Below, piece after piece: positions 26,494 to 37,140 of a DNA stretch of 64,000 nucleotides. The position numbers were made by a program, and so were the translations under genes. The notes under the pieces are model-generated. The model saw only the letters and a list, made by a program, of their open reading frames with translations, was not told the origin of the DNA and searched no databases. This stretch comes from JBAZJI01 sp964596325 (GTDB taxonomy: Bacteria; Patescibacteriota; Minisyncoccia; Minisyncoccales; JAGOPM01): contig CAZQSQ010000001.1 of assembly GCA_964596325.1 (NCBI GenBank), positions 97,354-161,353 of the forward strand. Direction: 5' to 3'. How positions within the stretch are numbered: the stretch's first letter is position 1; every line of letters starts with the position of its first letter.

Positions 26494-29400
26494 TTATTTA
26501 ATAGAAAAATTTACAGAATTATTTTGAATTGTCTGGGTTTGGGGCTGCCTGAAAGAATCGTTAAATTTGAATTGGAAGGGAAAAGTTTCCAAGTATTTTT
26601 TATAAACATCTATGGCTTGCAATTTCGGCAAAGAACTTTGGTATTGAATGTTAACCTTGCCAGTCTCACCGGACTTATATGTTTTACCCAAAATCACCTC
26701 AAACCCACGGGCCGGATAGGTAATGGTTTTTAATGCATAAGGATCGGCGAAAAATCCGAAAAATTCGGAAGGATGATATCCGAGTAATTTTGCATCTTGG
26801 CACTCGCCGCCAACATCGGCATAGCGCTTGGCCTCAAGTAATTTTTGCACCAAACTGGAACCATCGGTATCCGCGGCTTCGAGGACCAAAATTTCTTTAT
26901 TGTTCTCGCGCATCATTGCTTGGATTTGTTCAAAAAACTCATCGGCCGTCACCCTTTCCGCAGTCGGTACATTATATTTAATAACTACAACCTTGGCTTT
27001 TAAGACATCGGTCAGCCAAATAATCCGCCCATAAGCATCTTCCAAAGCCTGGGCCGGATTGTGCAGGCCATCACAAGTAGTATTGGAGGCGCCATCAGAA
27101 AGCAAAATAACCAATTTATTATTCCTGGAACCTTGCAAAGTGTTATAGGCGGCTTTTAAGCCCGAGCATATATTGGTGTTGGACTGATAAGTGCCTTTAT
27201 AATCAGCGCTGGTAATCTTTGAACAATCGGCCTGATTGCCGAAAATTTCTCCCATGGCCCGATCAATGGAAATTTGAACTTGGGGAATATTATTATTTAA
27301 CTGGCTGGCCATGTAAGAAAGATTGCAAAAATAAACCAAAGAAGCGCTGTATAAATTAGATTTTTGATTATAAAGGGAAAGGCTGTTGAGGAACTGCCCG
27401 ATCGAGCGATTGGCGCTACACAAAGATCCGCTATTAACCATTGTCCCGGAAGTATCGACAACAACGGCGATATCCAAAGGCTGGCTGGCTTGAGTTTTGC
27501 ATTCTATGGGCACACTCATTTGCAAACAAGTGCCCTCGCTAAACTTGCTATTTTCTCCCATGGATTGGCCGTCTTTTTCGATTAAATAGTCGCGGCCATC
27601 TTTAGCGCTGGTAAAAATCGCCTTAGAGGCTAAATCGTTAATAATCGGCCGCTCCAAAACCGCCGGCTCTTTGAATTTCACTTTGTAATTAAATTTATAA
27701 GGCGTTTTGGCGCTAATCTTAACATTCACAAACCCCGTGGCCGCATTGCCCTGATTAATCGTGGTTACCTGCGAGTTGCCCACCGGCGGATAAACTGGTG
27801 AGCCGATAATTTCTACGTCGGAGCGCAAAACGTCGTAAACCTGCTTAATGAGCGTTTGGCCCGGGCCAAAACAAGAAACCGCCACCTCGACATCATATTC
27901 GTTTTTGCATTTTACGGGCGTAATAGTTCTCTTGATTTTTGGCTCGCAAGTTTGGCAATCTTGATTGGCAAAACTGCTCGTTTGGTAGAGTGAATAGGCC
28001 CGGCCGCCAAACATTACTTGCGATTTATCCTGATTGACAGGGATATCGTCTCCGGGCATATCGAAAGCGACACCATATTCATAAGATATGGTTTGGCCGT
28101 CCAAGAAGGTTTTATCCAAGAGATTGAGCTGCAAATATTTCAAACTCCCCCCATTCATCGCTTCCCAATAATTTATCTCGTGGTCAATCCTCTCGGGAAT
28201 ACCTTTAAGCGTTCCGGGGATATAGCGCGCCGGTAATTTTTTATATACCCGAGCAAGGGAAGTTTTGTAAGCCGAATCGTTTTCATTGAAGGCAAAAAAA
28301 TAATCGCTGATAGAAACGCCATCACAAGCTTTGCCCGCGGGATCTTTGCATTTGATTTCGACTGAAACTTTAGCTTTATTAGAACAATCGGCAAAAGGCG
28401 TCACGCTCTTTTTTATTTCCACTTCCGGCGCCAGCACGCCCTGCCGGCAATTAAACTCATTGAGGGCATAGCAGGCTTTGTCCCGGCCAAAACCGGCGGT
28501 CAATTTATCCATGGCCAGGGTGGCGGCCATTGTCGTAGTGTTATTGCCCATTATGGTCGGCTTTGCAAATTGCAGGGAATATTTTAACACTTGGGAGGCT
28601 TTTTCGGGCAAGGAATAAGGCACAAAAAATTTCAGCTTTCTTGAAGCGGCGTCAAAGGAGATATTTTTAGCTTCAAGCTTCTGGTCGCCAAAATACGCCA
28701 AAGAGCCTATCTCCCAATAAACATATTCGGGCAGCTCCACGGTGGCTGTAAAATCTTTACATTCTTTTCCCAAATTGGCATTGCAGGTAATTTCCAGAGA
28801 GGCCTCGGCTTTGGTAGCGCACTGCTCGAATTTCGAATCAAAACACCTCAGGCCGAGGCTGGGCTTTTGGCCGGAGCAGCTGGCTTCAGAAAGACACTGG
28901 TCGTCAAATTCAATGGGCGAAGGCAGGGCAATCTCACCATTGGGCAAATACAAATTAAGATAAGGCTGCCCCTCGCTCTTCTCAACCGCGCCGATAAAGG
29001 CGCCTTGCGCCTTAAGAGTAAAACACCTCTTCTGCTCCGCCTCGCCAATTTCTTTATTAACCACCCAGGGCATAGCCACATCTGTGCGGTTAATGGAATC
29101 ATTCCATTTTATTTCCGCCGTATTGTCATTTTTCATTACGGTCAGACCGTTAAAAATGGAATAATGCGATTGCCAGCCCGCGCACTCGCGGCTGGCCAGC
29201 TTGGCATTGGATAATTCGCCGGGCGCTTTATCAAAGCAAGATCCGGTTTCGCATATCTCAAAAGTGCACGGATCAATATTGCGGCAAGCCGCCGTAACCT
29301 GAGTCTGGGGAAGGTAAAATTCCGGCTGCTTTTCCACGAAACGTTTAGGTACTGTCGGAGTAGTTGCGCAATCGGCATAGGCGTTGGGCGAGCCCGCTTC

Positions 29401-30773
29401 CTTTTGCAAAATATCGCGAATGCGCTCAAAAAGCTCATCGATTTTTTTAATATTATAAAACGCCCCGCCCGAACCAAGCGATAGAGAGGACATCACTTCC
29501 CCATCAATACTGATCGGAGTTAAAAAACTTTTTTTACTCCGCGGGTCGGTATACCAAGCCATTTTGGGCGCCTCCCCGGGTTTGGGCATGGCACCCAAAC
29601 CAATGGTATAAATTCTGGTATTATTAGCCTTGGCCAAAGCGGCAATCTGCTTGGCCATACTTATCATCTGGCTGCGATTGGCGCAAAAATAAAAACTTCC
29701 TCTCTTGCAAACCAAAGAGCTGTTTTCATTGCCGTCGGTAAACAAAATAACCACCTTTTGATAACCGTTTTGGCGCGCCACCTGATAAATTGCCCTTTTG
29801 GCCGCGTCAAAAAGCGCGGTGTCGCCTTGCGCCTTTAGGCCGTTGATAGCAGTGCTGACTTTGGTCAAATCGCCGGTCGGCGACAAAATGGTTGTTTTCG
29901 TGTCAAAAGAAATCCCCTCAATGGCGACTTTATCCTGGGAAGAAATCAGTTTGCTGCCAAAATCAACCACATCTAAAAAAGTTAACTTGGCCAAACTGAG
30001 CTTATTGTCAAAAGCCATGGACCCGGAATTATCAATAGCCATGGCAATAGCTAATTTTTTCTTAGTGCCCTGCGCCACGCACTGTAAGGGATTGAAATTC
30101 TTTCCGGCAAAGATGCTATCCAAATATGTTTTAGCCTCAGGTAAACCGGAAAAATTCTTAGCCCCGCCCACGCTCTGGCCGGCAATTCTGGCCGGATCCT
30201 TGCAGGAACTATCGGTATAAAAAATCAAAGCGCTTTTTCGCTTGTCAGCGCTGAAGTAACAGCATTGTTTTTCATTGCGGATCGGGCAATAATCCTCTTT
30301 GATAGCCACCTCAATTTTATAATTAGGCCTCAGGGTTGGCGTCAAATTTACGTCTTTAATGAAAACTTTGAACTTGTTATTGACCACATCGCCCCGCCCG
30401 CCNNNNNNNNNNNNNNNNNNNNNNNNNNNNNNNNNNNNNNNNNNNNNNNNNNNNNNNNNNNNNNNNNNNNNNNNNNNNNNNNNNNNNNNNNNNNNNNNNN
30501 NNTTACGTCTTTAATGAAAACTTTGAACTTGTTATTGACCACATCGCCCCGCCCGCCTAAGCCCACGCTGAAAGTGGGATTTTGCGCCGGATAACGCAGG
30601 GAAATAATCGCGTCATAATATTTTTTCGGATCCAAGCCCGAAACATTACCGACAAAATATGTTCCGCTGCCATTATCATTTAAGATATCCACCCCGCTGA
30701 CGGTTATGGCCTTGGCCCAAAGAGGCAGACAAACTAAGAATGATAATGCTAGCGATAAAAAATATTTTTTCAT
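26494..30773 (-). CDS. Secreted protein with two VWA domains, 1374 aa (interrupted by an assembly gap)
   Basis: The reading frame is broken by 100 N, but the 55 bases on each side of the N run are identical. Removing one copy plus the N (155 bases) gives one continuous frame of 1374 residues. It has a signal peptide (residues 1-22). A first von Willebrand A domain has MIDAS Asp196-x-Ser-x-Ser200 (DNSGS) and VILFTDGNENS. Long Cys-containing beta domains follow, then a second VWA domain with DTSGT at 1055-1059 and KLVILLSDGAS. VWA domains bind metal and protein ligands and are common in adhesins. No anchor is seen. Its ATG overlaps the previous stop (ATGA), showing coupling with the 718-residue protein upstream. 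Confidence 0.88.
30348..30557. other. Scaffold gap: 100 N between two identical 55-bp copies
   Basis: Bases 30348-30402 and 30503-30557 are identical and N fills 30403-30502. The pattern means two contigs that overlap by 55 bases were joined with a default gap. The true sequence is continuous and 155 bases shorter. Confidence 0.95.
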
Positions 30774-32926
30774 TTTTTATATCGATTTTGTAAATTACCG
30801 AGATTTAATCCTTTCATTATCGGCAGGGCGGAAAACGGCCGGCAATTATTGGACATTTTCATAAAGGAATCCCCGGCATCTTTGGCACACAAACGGTATA
30901 GCCAAGAACTCTTGGACAAATCGATTTCCGGCGCAAAAGCCCGGATATAAAACCTATTGCCCTCTTTTACTTTCTTGGGCGAAAGTTCTTTGGACCCTTT
31001 GGCGTAAAAAACGAAATTTTTGCCCTCCGTGCCTTCGTCATAATCCCATTGGCTGGCAGTAACTTCCACATAAGGAACCACACCTTCCTCGGAAAAACCT
31101 TGCGAATCGACTTGGCCCGACACCTCAAAAGTATTTTTATCCAGCATCACATAACCCGAATCCGCAACGCTAGCCGGCGATACGCCCCTATCACTTTTTG
31201 ACCAATAATCAAAAGCGGCAACCTGGCAAGGCGCCTCCAGCTTGTCGGAAGAAAAATAAAAAACCGCCAAATAATGAGAATTGGGCCGGAATAAAATTTT
31301 TCCCGGATAATTTTTTGTCTCATTGCGCGGAAAATAAATTGTCGCCTTATTGGTCTTGGGGTCAAAATTCCGCTCCTCCGAATTAAAGCCGATATCCTTG
31401 TAGGTCTTACCGTCATCATACATATTCTGCTCATTTTCCCCTGGGAAAGTATTGCTGTCGTTTCGCAATCGCTTGCTGTTAAACCAAATCTTGGCATTTT
31501 TATAATTCTGCGGATTTTCCAAAGTCGCTTCCACTACTAAGCCATAATATCTAGGCTCAAAACTATTGATAGTGACAATCGGGCATTTATTTTTGCCCAC
31601 ATAAAAACCTTTGCTGACCCCTCTGATAATTGATTTTGTTTCGCTATCCTGAAAAGCCACTTGGACATCGGCCAACATGTCCTTATAGACAGAGGGTATT
31701 TTAATAACAGCCAAACCATTGTTAACGACTGGTGTGCCCGGCGGCCGGGAATAGCCTTTTTTATAAATCAAATCTTTGGGCTCGCTGACCCTAATATAAA
31801 CGCGTTCCTTGGGGCCAATACCAAGAGTCTGCCACTTGGCGGTAATTTTATCCCCGGCCTTCAAGGTCTTGGCCGCCTCAGCCACCGGCAGGACCTCAAT
31901 GGTCTTTTTTTGGCCGAGATAAAAATTCTTAGGCGTCAAAAAATAAAACCGGCGGGCCACGCATTCCAAAAGGTCCCCATTGGCGTCCCAAAAATCTCCC
32001 CGTAAATATCCGTAATATTTGCTGTTGGAATCGAGCTGGCTTTTGGTTTTTATGGAAAATTCCGCATTAGAAAAATCAACTTTGATTCTGTTGCCGCTGT
32101 CCCATTCTATCGGATCGCGGGTTAAAACATTATTCCGATATTCAAAAAGGCGTAAACCGACATTGCCCGTGACCGCATCTCCGGGGTCAATAATGGAAAC
32201 CTTTTGAACAAGGCTGGTATTTTCATAAAGCGGATCAAAAAAAGAAAAAATCGGGCAACCGATGTGCTTAATGTAAATGAAACCCTCCGCGTCTTTGGTT
32301 GTATTCTGATATTGCACGCTGGCCATATAGGGTTTGTAATCAGGCTCGGTGGTTTTTAGGAGGCCGGTTGGAACATTAAACTCGAAAAGCCCGTCGTCGG
32401 GCTCGCTGGTAGCCAAGATGGTCGGAGAGCCTTTTTTCCCGCCTTCATTAATCGGATACATCATGATTGTCATTGTGGCGTCAGCGGGCATATTGCGCGT
32501 GTTCCAAACGATGGCAATTTTCTCCCCGGTGTAAACGCCTTCCGAAGCATTGCGCGGCAAATTGGCAAAACGGACGCTTAAAATTTCCGGTTTGCTGTTT
32601 TTTTGCAAATAAACATCAGTCAAATAGCCTGCCGGTATTTTGAAATCCAAAATCGTCACGGAAAAACTCCCCAAAGCCGCATTTTTTCCGGTATTAAAAG
32701 TCAAAACATTGCTCGGCTTGGCCCGATCGGAAAACTTTACATAAATCAAATGGTCGGAAATTTTTTCCGAAGTGGTAATCTTTCCGGTCACGATGGTATT
32801 TTTGCCATCGTAGCGCGTTTTAATATTTTCGATTTTGTATTTTGGAGCCGCTTGGGCTAAAACCAAAACCGGCAAGCAAATGCCTGCTAAAATTACGCTT
32901 AAAATAACCTTTTGTATTTTTCCCAT
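30770..32926 (-). CDS. Secreted beta-domain protein, 718 aa, function unknown
   Basis: The ATG at 32926 gives a clean signal peptide (MGKIQKVILSVILAGICLP, cut near LAQAA). A TTG eight codons upstream with AAGGCGG before it is an alternative start. The mature part is a series of beta-sandwich-like segments with repeated KxxVRFAN / KVYIRVSEP-type strands, reminiscent of Ig or Big-like modules, with few Cys. No catalytic motif and no anchor are seen. It is co-transcribed with the VWA protein (4-base overlap), so the two products probably act together outside the cell. Confidence 0.75.
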   Translation of the reverse strand: MGKIQKVILSVILAGICLPVLVLAQAAPKYKIENIKTRYDGKNTIVTGKITTSEKISDHLIYVKFSDRAKPSNVLTFNTGKNAALGSFSVTILDFKIPAGYLTDVYLQKNSKPEILSVRFANLPRNASEGVYTGEKIAIVWNTRNMPADATMTIMMYPINEGGKKGSPTILATSEPDDGLFEFNVPTGLLKTTEPDYKPYMASVQYQNTTKDAEGFIYIKHIGCPIFSFFDPLYENTSLVQKVSIIDPGDAVTGNVGLRLFEYRNNVLTRDPIEWDSGNRIKVDFSNAEFSIKTKSQLDSNSKYYGYLRGDFWDANGDLLECVARRFYFLTPKNFYLGQKKTIEVLPVAEAAKTLKAGDKITAKWQTLGIGPKERVYIRVSEPKDLIYKKGYSRPPGTPVVNNGLAVIKIPSVYKDMLADVQVAFQDSETKSIIRGVSKGFYVGKNKCPIVTINSFEPRYYGLVVEATLENPQNYKNAKIWFNSKRLRNDSNTFPGENEQNMYDDGKTYKDIGFNSEERNFDPKTNKATIYFPRNETKNYPGKILFRPNSHYLAVFYFSSDKLEAPCQVAAFDYWSKSDRGVSPASVADSGYVMLDKNTFEVSGQVDSQGFSEEGVVPYVEVTASQWDYDEGTEGKNFVFYAKGSKELSPKKVKEGNRFYIRAFAPEIDLSKSSWLYRLCAKDAGDSFMKMSNNCRPFSALPIMKGLNLGNLQNRYKK

Positions 32927-32966
32927 AATTCGGGAATACGGCGGTGACAATATCCGCCTTGCTTTA

Positions 32967-32995
32967 ATTATAGTTTTTCATTATCGAAAAAACAA
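32967..32995 (-). promoter_or_regulatory. Promoter of the 718-aa/VWA operon
   Basis: TTGTTT, a 17-base spacer and TATAAT on the minus strand, continuing TATAATTAAAGCAA as in the NAGPA-like gene promoter. The -35 abuts the terminator hairpin of the preceding gene. Confidence 0.65.
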
Positions 32996-33050
32996 AAAGC
33001 GCCCCTGTGGAGAGGCGCTTTTAACGCAAAGCCCCGCCAAAAGGCGGGGC
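32995..33050 (-). terminator. Double terminator after the 1244-aa repeat protein
   Basis: Two hairpins in series: GCCCCGCC-AAAA-GGCGGGGC (33031-33050), then AAAAGCGCC / GGCGCTTTT (32995-33022) followed by T-rich sequence on the minus strand. Confidence 0.85.
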
Positions 33051-33136
33051 GATGCGAACTAGATTGGAGCTCTGGGGCGTGGCCACTATCGGCCAAGTTG
33101 CCCTAAAGCTTTTTCAATATTCACGGGGCTGGCGTT

Positions 33137-36100
33137 TTATCTCCTTAAAATAGAAATCTTTTCCATCAGCTTTTTCTGGGCAAGCTTGGCTTGGGCAGAA
33201 TATTCGCTTTTGTCCCAAGTGGCGACAAAGGCCACTATTTGGTTGCGGAAAACGAATAAAGCGATGATGGCAAGAATAATAGGAAGTAAAACGAAATCAA
33301 TGATATTAGAGGACAAGCCGGTGCTCATGGAGCTGGGCTGGGTATAGGTACCCAAAACCCGGGCCTTGGCCACATTGATAATAATGGAATCGGAAGAAGC
33401 AAGATTGCTATTGCTGGACCTGACAATATCCTTCAATTCGGTATTGCCATAATTGAAATTTCCGGTCACCGTGGCCTCAAAGGTCAAAGTGCGGGTTTGA
33501 TCAATGGACAAATTGCCGATATTGATGTTTTGTCCCATATTGCGGTCAAGCTGTAAGTCTTCAAACTTGGTAATGCCGCTATAAGTCAAACCATTGGGCA
33601 AATAATTGCGGACAATGACATTGCGAATGGTCGAATCAGTATTGTTTTTAATTTGGACAATGAAAGCAATCCTGTCTCCGGGCTTGGCATAAACCAAATC
33701 CTTTTGCCATTTGGTTTGGTTCTCGCTCAAATTGCGGGCCCAAATCCAAGTGGTGAAATCCTGTTCGGAAGTGCTGTTGTAGCCGTTGTAACCGTCGGTG
33801 CGGAAGGTCATGTCATCATCACAATAGGTGCCGTAGCTGTTAGAAGCACAAGCCCGATAGTGATAAGTGACGCCTTCGTCCAAGCCGGTCAGCTCGTGGC
33901 TGAAAGTTCCGGTGTAAGAGCGGCTGCGCTTGGTAGTGGTATAGTCGTAGTCCGTATCGCGGCCCCACTCGAACCACACTAAAGCGTTTTCGTCGGCATT
34001 GGCAGTTTGGATGAAATTCATCACCGTTGAACCGCCAAGGCTGATCAAATCTCCGCGCAAGGTAGCTGAATTATAATCCACATCCGTGGCGCTTAAAGTA
34101 TTCACATAAGGCCTGTTGGAATTATATCCGGTGCCACTGGAGACAAAAGTCATCCAATCGCCATAGACATAAGTGCCATTGTTGTTTCTGGCCACGGCGC
34201 GATACCAGTAGGTATAGCCCTCATTCAGGTCGTCGACATCAATGCCAAAGTAGCCGGTGGCATAGCGTGAGCGGTGAATGCTCTGGCGCGTATTGCTTTG
34301 GGAAGTACCGTATTCGAACCAGACCACAACGTAATCGCTGTTGCCCATACTGGTCAAATCAGCATTAAGAGTGGCGTTGTGATAGTTAATATTGCTGGCG
34401 CTCCTCGTGATAATGGAAGGATTATAAATTCCGGAATTGGAACATTGGCTGTTGCAATTAGAAACCTTGTAACAGTTGCTTGAACCATGGGCAGAATTGC
34501 ACTGTTCTTGGGTCAGATTGCCCCACCAGACACAAGTGTTATTGGAACAACCGTAGAAATCGTATTTATCAGTGGTCGAGCCGCTGCAACGATTGTCACA
34601 GTTGTTGGTAAGGCTGCAGTTGGCGCTGCCATAAAGATTTTGGCAGTTGGTCAAAGTCATGTAGCCCAACCATTGGCAAGTGTTGCCGATGCAACCATAG
34701 AAGTCGCGTTTGGTTTGCTCAACAGTGCATTTATTGTCGCAATTAGAAGTCTTATAGCAATCACCATATTTAGCCTTACATTCGGCCATGCTCATGTAAC
34801 CGGCCGAACCGCAAGAATTATCCTTGCAAGCATACAAATTGAACTTCTGATCAGCGGCACATTGCAAATTGCAGGTTTGGGAAGCGTAACAGTTTCCACC
34901 GTAAAGCTCATTGCATTTGGCTAAAGTCATGTAGCCCAACCATTGGCAAGTATCGCCTTGGCAGCCGTAGAAATTCTGCTTCGTAGCAGTATCGTTTGAA
35001 CCGCCACCATTGCTGGGGGTGGAAACGCAGCGATTATCACAGCTGGTATTACGAGAACAGTTAGAGCCATAAAGCGCTTGGCAGTTGGCCAAAGTCATGT
35101 AACCAGACCACTGGCAAGTGTTTCCTTGGCAAGAATAAAAATCGTATTTATTTTGGGTGTCAGTTGAACCACCATCATTGGAGCTCAAAGTGCAGCGATT
35201 GTCGCAATAGTTGTTGCGAGAGCAGTTTGAGCCATAGACTGATTGGCAGTTAGCCAAAGTCATATTGCCCAACCACTGGCAAGTGTTGCCGATACAACCA
35301 TAGAAGTCATATTTGGTATTAGTCTCAGTGCTGCCGCCATTAGAACCAGAAGTGCAGCGATTGTCGCAATAGTTGTTGCGAGAACAATTATAACCGTAGA
35401 GCGATTGGCATTGCGGGAAAGTCATATTGCCAAGCCATTGGCAGGCATTACCAACGCAACCGTAGAAGTCGTATTTGGAAAAAATATCAGTACTACCGCC
35501 GTTGGAGTTGGAGGTGCAGCGATTATCGCAATAGTTATTGCGTGAACAATTAGAACCATAGACTGATTGGCAGTTGGCCAAAGTCATATTGCCTAACCAT
35601 TGGCAAGTATTGCTGACGCAACCGTAGAAATCGTATTTGGTGGCTGAATCATTATTGGAACTGCCGCCAGTGCCAGAACAAACATTGTCACAGGCATTGT
35701 TCCTATAACAATTAGAACCGTTAAGTTCATTGCATCTGGCTTGGGTCATATTGCCTAACCATTGGCAAGTATTGCTGACACAACCGTAGAAGTCGTATTT
35801 GGTGGCAGAATCATTATTGGAACCACCATTGGAAGTCGAGCACACATTATCACAATTAATATTTCTGTAACAATTAGAACCATTGGTAGCGTGGCAATTA
35901 GCCTCGCTCATGTAACCCAACCATTGGCAAGTATTGCTGGCACAACCATAAAAGTCGTATTTGGTCGCACTCTGCTCAGAGCTGGTTGAATTATTTGAAC
36001 AAGTTCCATCGCAGTTAGAGGTAATGTGGCAGTTGGCCGCACCATAAAGCTGGGCGCAGGCCGCCGGAGTCATAAAACCTTTCCAAGTGCAAGTATTGCT

Positions 36101-36871
36101 TTCGCAGGAATAGAAATCCCTCTTTTGGGAGCTTTCCGTGCCTGAACCGGTATTGGAATTACAAACTCCACCGCAATCGCGGCTGGTGCTGCAAATAGAA
36201 TATAACTTGTCACACTGAGCCTTGGTCATAATACCAACCCATTGGCAGGTATTGCTTTGGCAAGTGTAATAATCAGTCCGCTCATCTCCGGCACTGGTAT
36301 TAGTACCACTGCCGCCATCAGTGCTGGCGCAGGAGCTGTTGCATCCCGGGACAGTGCTGCAAGCGGAATAATTGGCATTACATTCGGCTTGAGTGGTCAA
36401 GCCAACCCATTGGCAAGAATTACCGATACAAGCATAGTAATCGCTTTTACCGGCTTGAGCCTCCAAAGTGGTAAAAGATGCCACGGGGCTTTTTACATTC
36501 TGGCCGCGGAAATCAGCCTGCAAATAATAAGTGTAGGCTGTCGCCGGATTGAGTCCGGTTAAAATACCAGTCACGCCCAAAGTCGCGCCTTGAGAGCTGG
36601 CCACGATCGTCTTGTTGGAGATGATGGTGGAGCCGCCATTGGAAGGCTGGGCCACAAAATACACCTCAGCCGAGTCGGTACTGGCATTGACGATAACATT
36701 GCCTTTAACCATGGCAGTGGTAGCGCCAACCTGTGCAGAACCGTCGAGCATCGGGACGGGCTGGATTAAAGATTCGGCACCAGCCAATTTGCCGCCAAAG
36801 GCCATGTAGCCCAAAGCAAGCACCAAGATGGCACCGACTGCAAACAAAATATTTTTGATATTTTTGTTCAT
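33137..36871 (-). CDS. Cys-rich 13-module surface protein with membrane anchor, 1244 aa
   Basis: The ATG at 36871 (MNKNIKNILFAVGAI) gives a signal/anchor helix. An Ig-like domain follows, then 13 tandem modules of about 50 residues with six Cys each (core DFYGC..NTCQW.G.MT...C....GSNC.....CDN.C) joined by Ser/Asn/Gly-rich linkers. After these come two fibronectin-III-like domains (each with VWFE(Y/W)G and Y.YRA.A.N..GTY), a DUF11-type domain (YAKPGDRIAFIVQIKN ... LPNGLTY), a membrane span near the C-terminus (DFVLLPIILAIIALFVF) and a short basic cytoplasmic tail. It should be displayed on the cell surface with the modules outward. A strong promoter and a leader hairpin precede it. Confidence 0.88.
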   Translation of the reverse strand: MNKNIKNILFAVGAILVLALGYMAFGGKLAGAESLIQPVPMLDGSAQVGATTAMVKGNVIVNASTDSAEVYFVAQPSNGGSTIISNKTIVASSQGATLGVTGILTGLNPATAYTYYLQADFRGQNVKSPVASFTTLEAQAGKSDYYACIGNSCQWVGLTTQAECNANYSACSTVPGCNSSCASTDGGSGTNTSAGDERTDYYTCQSNTCQWVGIMTKAQCDKLYSICSTSRDCGGVCNSNTGSGTESSQKRDFYSCESNTCTWKGFMTPAACAQLYGAANCHITSNCDGTCSNNSTSSEQSATKYDFYGCASNTCQWLGYMSEANCHATNGSNCYRNINCDNVCSTSNGGSNNDSATKYDFYGCVSNTCQWLGNMTQARCNELNGSNCYRNNACDNVCSGTGGSSNNDSATKYDFYGCVSNTCQWLGNMTLANCQSVYGSNCSRNNYCDNRCTSNSNGGSTDIFSKYDFYGCVGNACQWLGNMTFPQCQSLYGYNCSRNNYCDNRCTSGSNGGSTETNTKYDFYGCIGNTCQWLGNMTLANCQSVYGSNCSRNNYCDNRCTLSSNDGGSTDTQNKYDFYSCQGNTCQWSGYMTLANCQALYGSNCSRNTSCDNRCVSTPSNGGGSNDTATKQNFYGCQGDTCQWLGYMTLAKCNELYGGNCYASQTCNLQCAADQKFNLYACKDNSCGSAGYMSMAECKAKYGDCYKTSNCDNKCTVEQTKRDFYGCIGNTCQWLGYMTLTNCQNLYGSANCSLTNNCDNRCSGSTTDKYDFYGCSNNTCVWWGNLTQEQCNSAHGSSNCYKVSNCNSQCSNSGIYNPSIITRSASNINYHNATLNADLTSMGNSDYVVVWFEYGTSQSNTRQSIHRSRYATGYFGIDVDDLNEGYTYWYRAVARNNNGTYVYGDWMTFVSSGTGYNSNRPYVNTLSATDVDYNSATLRGDLISLGGSTVMNFIQTANADENALVWFEWGRDTDYDYTTTKRSRSYTGTFSHELTGLDEGVTYHYRACASNSYGTYCDDDMTFRTDGYNGYNSTSEQDFTTWIWARNLSENQTKWQKDLVYAKPGDRIAFIVQIKNNTDSTIRNVIVRNYLPNGLTYSGITKFEDLQLDRNMGQNINIGNLSIDQTRTLTFEATVTGNFNYGNTELKDIVRSSNSNLASSDSIIINVAKARVLGTYTQPSSMSTGLSSNIIDFVLLPIILAIIALFVFRNQIVAFVATWDKSEYSAQAKLAQKKLMEKISILRR
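34442..36447 (-). repeat. Thirteen tandem ~155-bp coding repeats (six-Cys module)
   Basis: The repeats are in frame and most alike in units 5-8, where whole stretches such as GNMTLANCQSVYGSNCSRNN recur. Units 1-3 and 10-13 are more diverged. The plus strand is open over much of this region only because of the repeat composition. Confidence 0.88.
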
Positions 36872-36894
36872 ATTTTTATATTTTTTTATTGGTT

Positions 36895-36920
36895 GCAAAA
36901 GGCAAAAATGCACCTTTTGC
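36895..36920 (-). promoter_or_regulatory. Leader hairpin before the 13-module protein
   Basis: Perfect 8-bp stem GCAAAAGG / CCTTTTGC with a 10-base loop, between the promoter and the ATG. It lies at the 5' end of the predicted mRNA and may protect it or regulate it. Confidence 0.5.
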
Positions 36921-36929
36921 GATATCTAT

Positions 36930-36958
36930 ATTATATCACAGATTGCCTAAAATGTCAA
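36930..36958 (-). promoter_or_regulatory. Consensus promoter of the 13-module protein
   Basis: TTGACA, a 17-base spacer and TATAAT on the minus strand, a full consensus match. High expression is expected. Confidence 0.85.
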
Positions 36959-37096
36959 TAGAGATTTAACCCCCTTTCTTCTTTCAATATAAGCCCAAAA
37001 TGTCCCCTTTGTCTATTGTCCCCTATGCCGATTATCGGGCATGCTTGCCTTGCCCGTTGTCACTTTTTATTATTTGATATTTAGATTTATGTAAAA

Positions 37097-37116
37097 GCCC
37101 CATCTTGCGATGGGGC
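37097..37116 (-). terminator. Terminator of the copper-amine-oxidase-N-like gene
   Basis: Perfect 8-bp stem GCCCCATC / GATGGGGC, 4-base loop, followed by TTTTAC on the minus strand. A smaller AGCCCGAAAGGGT hairpin lies between it and the stop codon. Confidence 0.8.
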
Positions 37117-37140
37117 GAAAACCCTTTCGGGCTATTTGTT

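Noticed and set aside
30348..30773. Frameshift or pseudogene in the VWA protein
   Set aside because: The break is caused by the N gap and duplicated 55-bp contig ends; the joined frame is intact.
34274..36562. Open plus-strand frames antisense to the 13-module gene, with repeated hydrophobic Ile/Ala/Val-rich products
   Set aside because: They are the reverse reading of the repeated Cys modules (repetition of antisense codons). The minus-strand gene has a promoter, signal peptide and consistent Cys pattern, while these lack ribosome binding sites.
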